Below are positions 5,844 to 7,442 of a stretch of 7,442 nt of DNA, in pieces; position 1 is the first letter of the stretch; each line of letters begins with the position of its first letter. Origin of the DNA: Pseudomonadota bacterium (GTDB lineage: Bacteria; Pseudomonadota; Gammaproteobacteria; Steroidobacterales; Steroidobacteraceae). The notes below the pieces were generated by a model. It was given only the letters and a program-made list of their open reading frames with translations, was not told the origin of the DNA and did not search any database. The stretch covers positions 1-7,442 of the forward strand of contig JAKADE010000126.1 in assembly GCA_021820785.1 (NCBI GenBank), given 5' to 3'. The position numbers were made by a program, and so were the translations under genes.

Positions 5844-5912
5844 TCAACTGGTGGCGGTGAGTTTAGAGCCGAACACGAAGGGAAGCGCAACTTATTGAAG
5901 TGGCGAGTAATT

Positions 5913-5983
5913 ATCCCCTGGGCGGCGTGACCGGAGTGCCTGCGGTTTGCGTGCCCTCGCGGCGGGGGCAGCAGCCAGGGGAT
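5913..5983. repeat. Nested inverted repeats, possible structured RNA
   Basis: Arms ATCCCCTGG (5913-5921) and CCAGGGGAT (5975-5983) are perfectly complementary over 9 bases and 53 bases apart. Inside, TGCCCTC (5952-5958) and GGGGGCA (5964-5970) form a second 7-bp stem with one G-U pair. The layout is a closing stem with at least one internal hairpin. No gene is supported in 5847-6053. Confidence 0.4.
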
Positions 5984-6017
5984 CGCCTATGATCGGAGGT
6001 GGTTCGCTCGATCCGCC

Positions 6018-6038
6018 GTGCGCGCATCGCGCGCGCAC
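6018..6038. repeat. 8-bp GC hairpin directly upstream of arfB
   Basis: GTGCGCGC (6018-6025) and GCGCGCAC (6031-6038) form a perfect 8-bp stem with loop ATCGC, ending 15 bases before the arfB start. If transcription starts upstream, this would be a very stable hairpin in the leader. If it starts at the CATAAT box, it is a DNA palindrome over the -35 region. There is no T-run suggesting termination. Confidence 0.5.
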
Positions 6039-6040
6039 CC

Positions 6041-6046
6041 CATAAT
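6041..6046 (+). promoter_or_regulatory. Possible -10 box of arfB
   Basis: CATAAT matches five of six bases of the -10 consensus and lies 7 bases before the arfB ATG at 6054. No good -35 is seen at 16-18 bases upstream; that space is occupied by the GC hairpin. If used, the message would be leaderless, which fits the lack of a Shine-Dalgarno sequence. Confidence 0.3.
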
Positions 6047-6053
6047 TCACGAT

Positions 6054-6485
6054 ATGGACCACAGCAGCAATGTTCTGCCGATTTCATCGCAGGTCGCAAT
6101 CCCGCTGAATGAAATCGAGATGACCGCCATGCGTGCCCAAAGCGCTGGCGGACAGAACGTCAATAAAGTCTCGAGTGCGATTCACCTGCGCTTCGATATA
6201 GGAGCCTCTTCGCTGCCCGCCTTTTACAAGGAACGGTTGCTGCGCCTGACCGATCAGCGCATCAGCAAGGACGGGGTGCTGATCATCAAATCTCAGCAGC
6301 ACCGCACCCAGGAGCGCAATCGCGCCGCGGCGTTGGTGAGGCTGCAGGAGCTGATCCGCAGCGTCTCGGTCGTGCCCAAGAAGCGCATTGCAACCCGGCC
6401 GACGGCGGGGGCGCGCAAGCGGCGCCTTGAATCCAAAGACCGGCGCGGCAGGACCAAGGCCTTGCGCCGCAGCGTAGATGACTAA
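6054..6485 (+). CDS. arfB: Alternative ribosome-rescue factor ArfB (YaeJ), peptidyl-tRNA hydrolase
   Basis: This 143-residue protein belongs to the class-I release-factor-like family. It frees ribosomes stalled on non-stop messages by hydrolysing peptidyl-tRNA without codon recognition. The catalytic GGQ is at residues 32-34 in RAQSAGGQNVNKVSSAIHL. The helical domain follows, with LIIKSQQHRTQERNRAAAL at about 77-95. The C-terminus (about 108-140) is strongly basic, as needed to enter the empty mRNA channel. Length matches E. coli ArfB (140). The start at MDHSSNVLP fits the family; an upstream GTG at 6018 in frame lies inside the hairpin and adds unrelated residues. No Shine-Dalgarno sequence is evident. 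Its end nearly touches the following secreted-protein gene. Confidence 0.92.
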   Translation: MDHSSNVLPISSQVAIPLNEIEMTAMRAQSAGGQNVNKVSSAIHLRFDIGASSLPAFYKERLLRLTDQRISKDGVLIIKSQQHRTQERNRAAALVRLQELIRSVSVVPKKRIATRPTAGARKRRLESKDRRGRTKALRRSVDD

Positions 6486-6516
6486 GACGCGGCGCGGTGC
6501 TTTCCAGGAGGGGACG

Positions 6517-7170
6517 ATGAGGTACGGCAAGCGGCTCGTGGTGATCGGATGCGTGCTCTGTGTTGTAGCTCATCCTGCTGCGGCGCACATGGCCGCGACG
6601 GCGACAGTTCATGCAGACCGAACGTCGCATTCGATCCAATTCATGGGTCGGCGCTACGTTCTGAGTCGAAGTGTCCGCAAGGGAATCGGCGTCAGCACGG
6701 TGTATATTCCCTCAGGATCGCATCATGGCAAAAATCGTGAATTGCTCATGATCAACTACACGCTGAGCCATGGCCCAGATCATTCTCCGGTCACTGCACG
6801 GCAGATCGCTGCCAAGATGGTCAACACCTTTCACGCGATGCACTCGCCGTGGGTATATCCATTTGCCATTCCGGACCGCCGCTCTCCTGGACATTTCATT
6901 TATGTCGTCAATGCGTTCCTGTTGATGCTGTCATCGCGACAAACCGCGCTCATCATGGCGCGGGTGCGTGCAGCGGCAGGCGGGAAATGGATCGTGGGCA
7001 TCATCTTTCAACGCGTCAGTCGTGCGCATTGGACTGGAAGTACGAAGCTTCGCGCAGCGCTGGCGCCGGATAGACGCTGGTTGCAGCGCCACCTGCACGC
7101 GGTGGCTAAGGCATTGACGGATGTGCATCCGCCGTTGCCGCCGCCAGTGTTGCTTGGTGGGCGGAGTTGA
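6517..7170 (+). CDS. Unrecognised secreted protein with signal peptide
   Basis: I do not recognise this 217-residue protein. The N-terminus MRYGKRLVVIGCVLCVVAHP followed by AAAH is a Sec signal peptide with likely cleavage after Ala23, so the product is probably periplasmic or exported. The Cys residues at 12 and 15 lie inside the signal and do not form a convincing lipobox. The mature part is histidine-rich and basic, with a hydrophobic stretch at about 127-148 that may be a buried helix, FQRVSRAHW at 164-172, and a proline-rich tail (PPLPPPVLL). The ATG at 6517 has a strong AGGAGG at 6506-6511, five bases away. An earlier in-frame ATG at 6478, overlapping the arfB stop, would add 13 residues and spoil the signal. 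The 31-bp gap after arfB suggests co-transcription. Confidence 0.8.
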   Translation: MRYGKRLVVIGCVLCVVAHPAAAHMAATATVHADRTSHSIQFMGRRYVLSRSVRKGIGVSTVYIPSGSHHGKNRELLMINYTLSHGPDHSPVTARQIAAKMVNTFHAMHSPWVYPFAIPDRRSPGHFIYVVNAFLLMLSSRQTALIMARVRAAAGGKWIVGIIFQRVSRAHWTGSTKLRAALAPDRRWLQRHLHAVAKALTDVHPPLPPPVLLGGRS

Positions 7171-7189
7171 GGGACTTTCAGGTGGGCGC

Positions 7190-7442
7190 TTATCGCGTGC
7201 GATTGCCGCAATCCTGAACCGAGTGCTGGGGCGAGGTCTCGTGCAGCACGTCGGTCTGCGCGAAGTCGCGTCCCTTGAAGAGCAGCGAAGCAGTGAGGGC
7301 GCCGGATAACGCATACGAGAAGCAGTCGCCGAAATTCAGTCCGGCGGGATGGCGACCTTTGCCGTATCGGCGGAAGGCATCCCGCGCGATCCGAGCTTGT
7401 TCCACATCGACCGGGACGATGGTGATTTGAGCCCGGGCGATG
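7190..7442 (-). CDS. vapC: VapC-type PIN-domain toxin, C-terminal part (5' end outside window)
   Basis: The last 83 codons of a PIN-domain ribonuclease are visible. The pattern IVPVDVEQARIARDAFRRYG, KGRHPAGLNFGDCFSYAL, LLFKGRDFAQTDV is that of the VapC branch of type II toxin-antitoxin systems. GDC (Asp at visible residue 39) and GRDF (Asp at 59) are the third and fourth acidic positions of the metal-binding pocket; the first lies outside the window. Members usually stop soon after the TDI/TDV, but here 18 extra residues (LHETSPQHSVQDCGNRTR) follow, which look unrelated. The gene converges on the secreted-protein gene with a gap of 19 bp. A VapB partner would be expected upstream, past the right edge. 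Confidence 0.87.
   Translation of the reverse strand, partial: IARAQITIVPVDVEQARIARDAFRRYGKGRHPAGLNFGDCFSYALSGALTASLLFKGRDFAQTDVLHETSPQHSVQDCGNRTR

Noticed and set aside
5632..5847. N-terminal extension of the antitoxin by 72 codons
   Set aside because: The same DNA encodes the recognisable toxin C-terminus in another frame, and the ATG at 5631 has a good ribosome site.
5911..6099. Minus-strand open frame of 62 codons upstream of the toxin
   Set aside because: It overlaps the arfB start and the inverted repeats, has a Cys/Arg-rich random composition and does not supply the missing toxin N-terminus.

Overview
The window is high-GC DNA with dense, mostly proteobacterial genes. The Bcp/PrxQ-type peroxiredoxin, SCO and CtaG-type oxidase-assembly proteins, ArfB, Ala tRNA(CGC) with encoded CCA, and a near-consensus CRP/Clp-type site all suggest a gammaproteobacterium (Xanthomonadales/Nevskiales-like). 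The lineage is an inference and cannot be settled from this sequence.

Positions 1-3417 read leftward. In transcription order they are a GGDEF diguanylate cyclase with a degenerate receiver-like N-terminus, a caa3-type CtaG membrane protein, an SCO/SenC copper lipoprotein whose ATG overlaps the ctaG stop (ATGA), and the N-terminal half of a YcaD-like MFS transporter that runs off the left edge. CtaG and SCO form a copper-delivery pair for an aa3/caa3 oxidase whose structural genes are not in the window. A 176-bp divergent region (3418-3593) holds a CRP/Clp-like operator. To its right is a membrane-anchored protein of the histidine-phosphatase fold that has lost both catalytic histidines (3594-4163). 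It converges, with a 1-bp gap, on a leftward Bcp/PrxQ peroxiredoxin (4165-4635).

Positions 4657-4775 hold a clear promoter and a tRNA-Ala(CGC) gene. Immediately downstream the sequence looks like a decayed integrative element: an integrase N-terminal remnant 53 bp after the tRNA, a possible insertion-sequence end near 5169, a 5.2-kb-region cluster of inverted repeats without a convincing gene, and a leftward HigBA/Gp49-type toxin-antitoxin pair with a truncated toxin and an intact antitoxin.

Positions 5844-6053 carry two unexplained inverted-repeat structures before arfB (peptidyl-tRNA hydrolase for ribosome rescue). arfB is followed by an unrecognised secreted protein with a strong Shine-Dalgarno sequence. 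The right edge holds the C-terminal part of a leftward VapC-type PIN-domain toxin. The right half thus mixes a housekeeping island (arfB and its neighbour) with accessory toxin-antitoxin and integrase debris.

The most unusual items are the double-histidine-less phosphatase-fold protein beside a c-di-GMP synthase, and the structured, gene-free segments at 5204-5291 and 5913-6038. I found no CRISPR array, rRNA or intact transposon.
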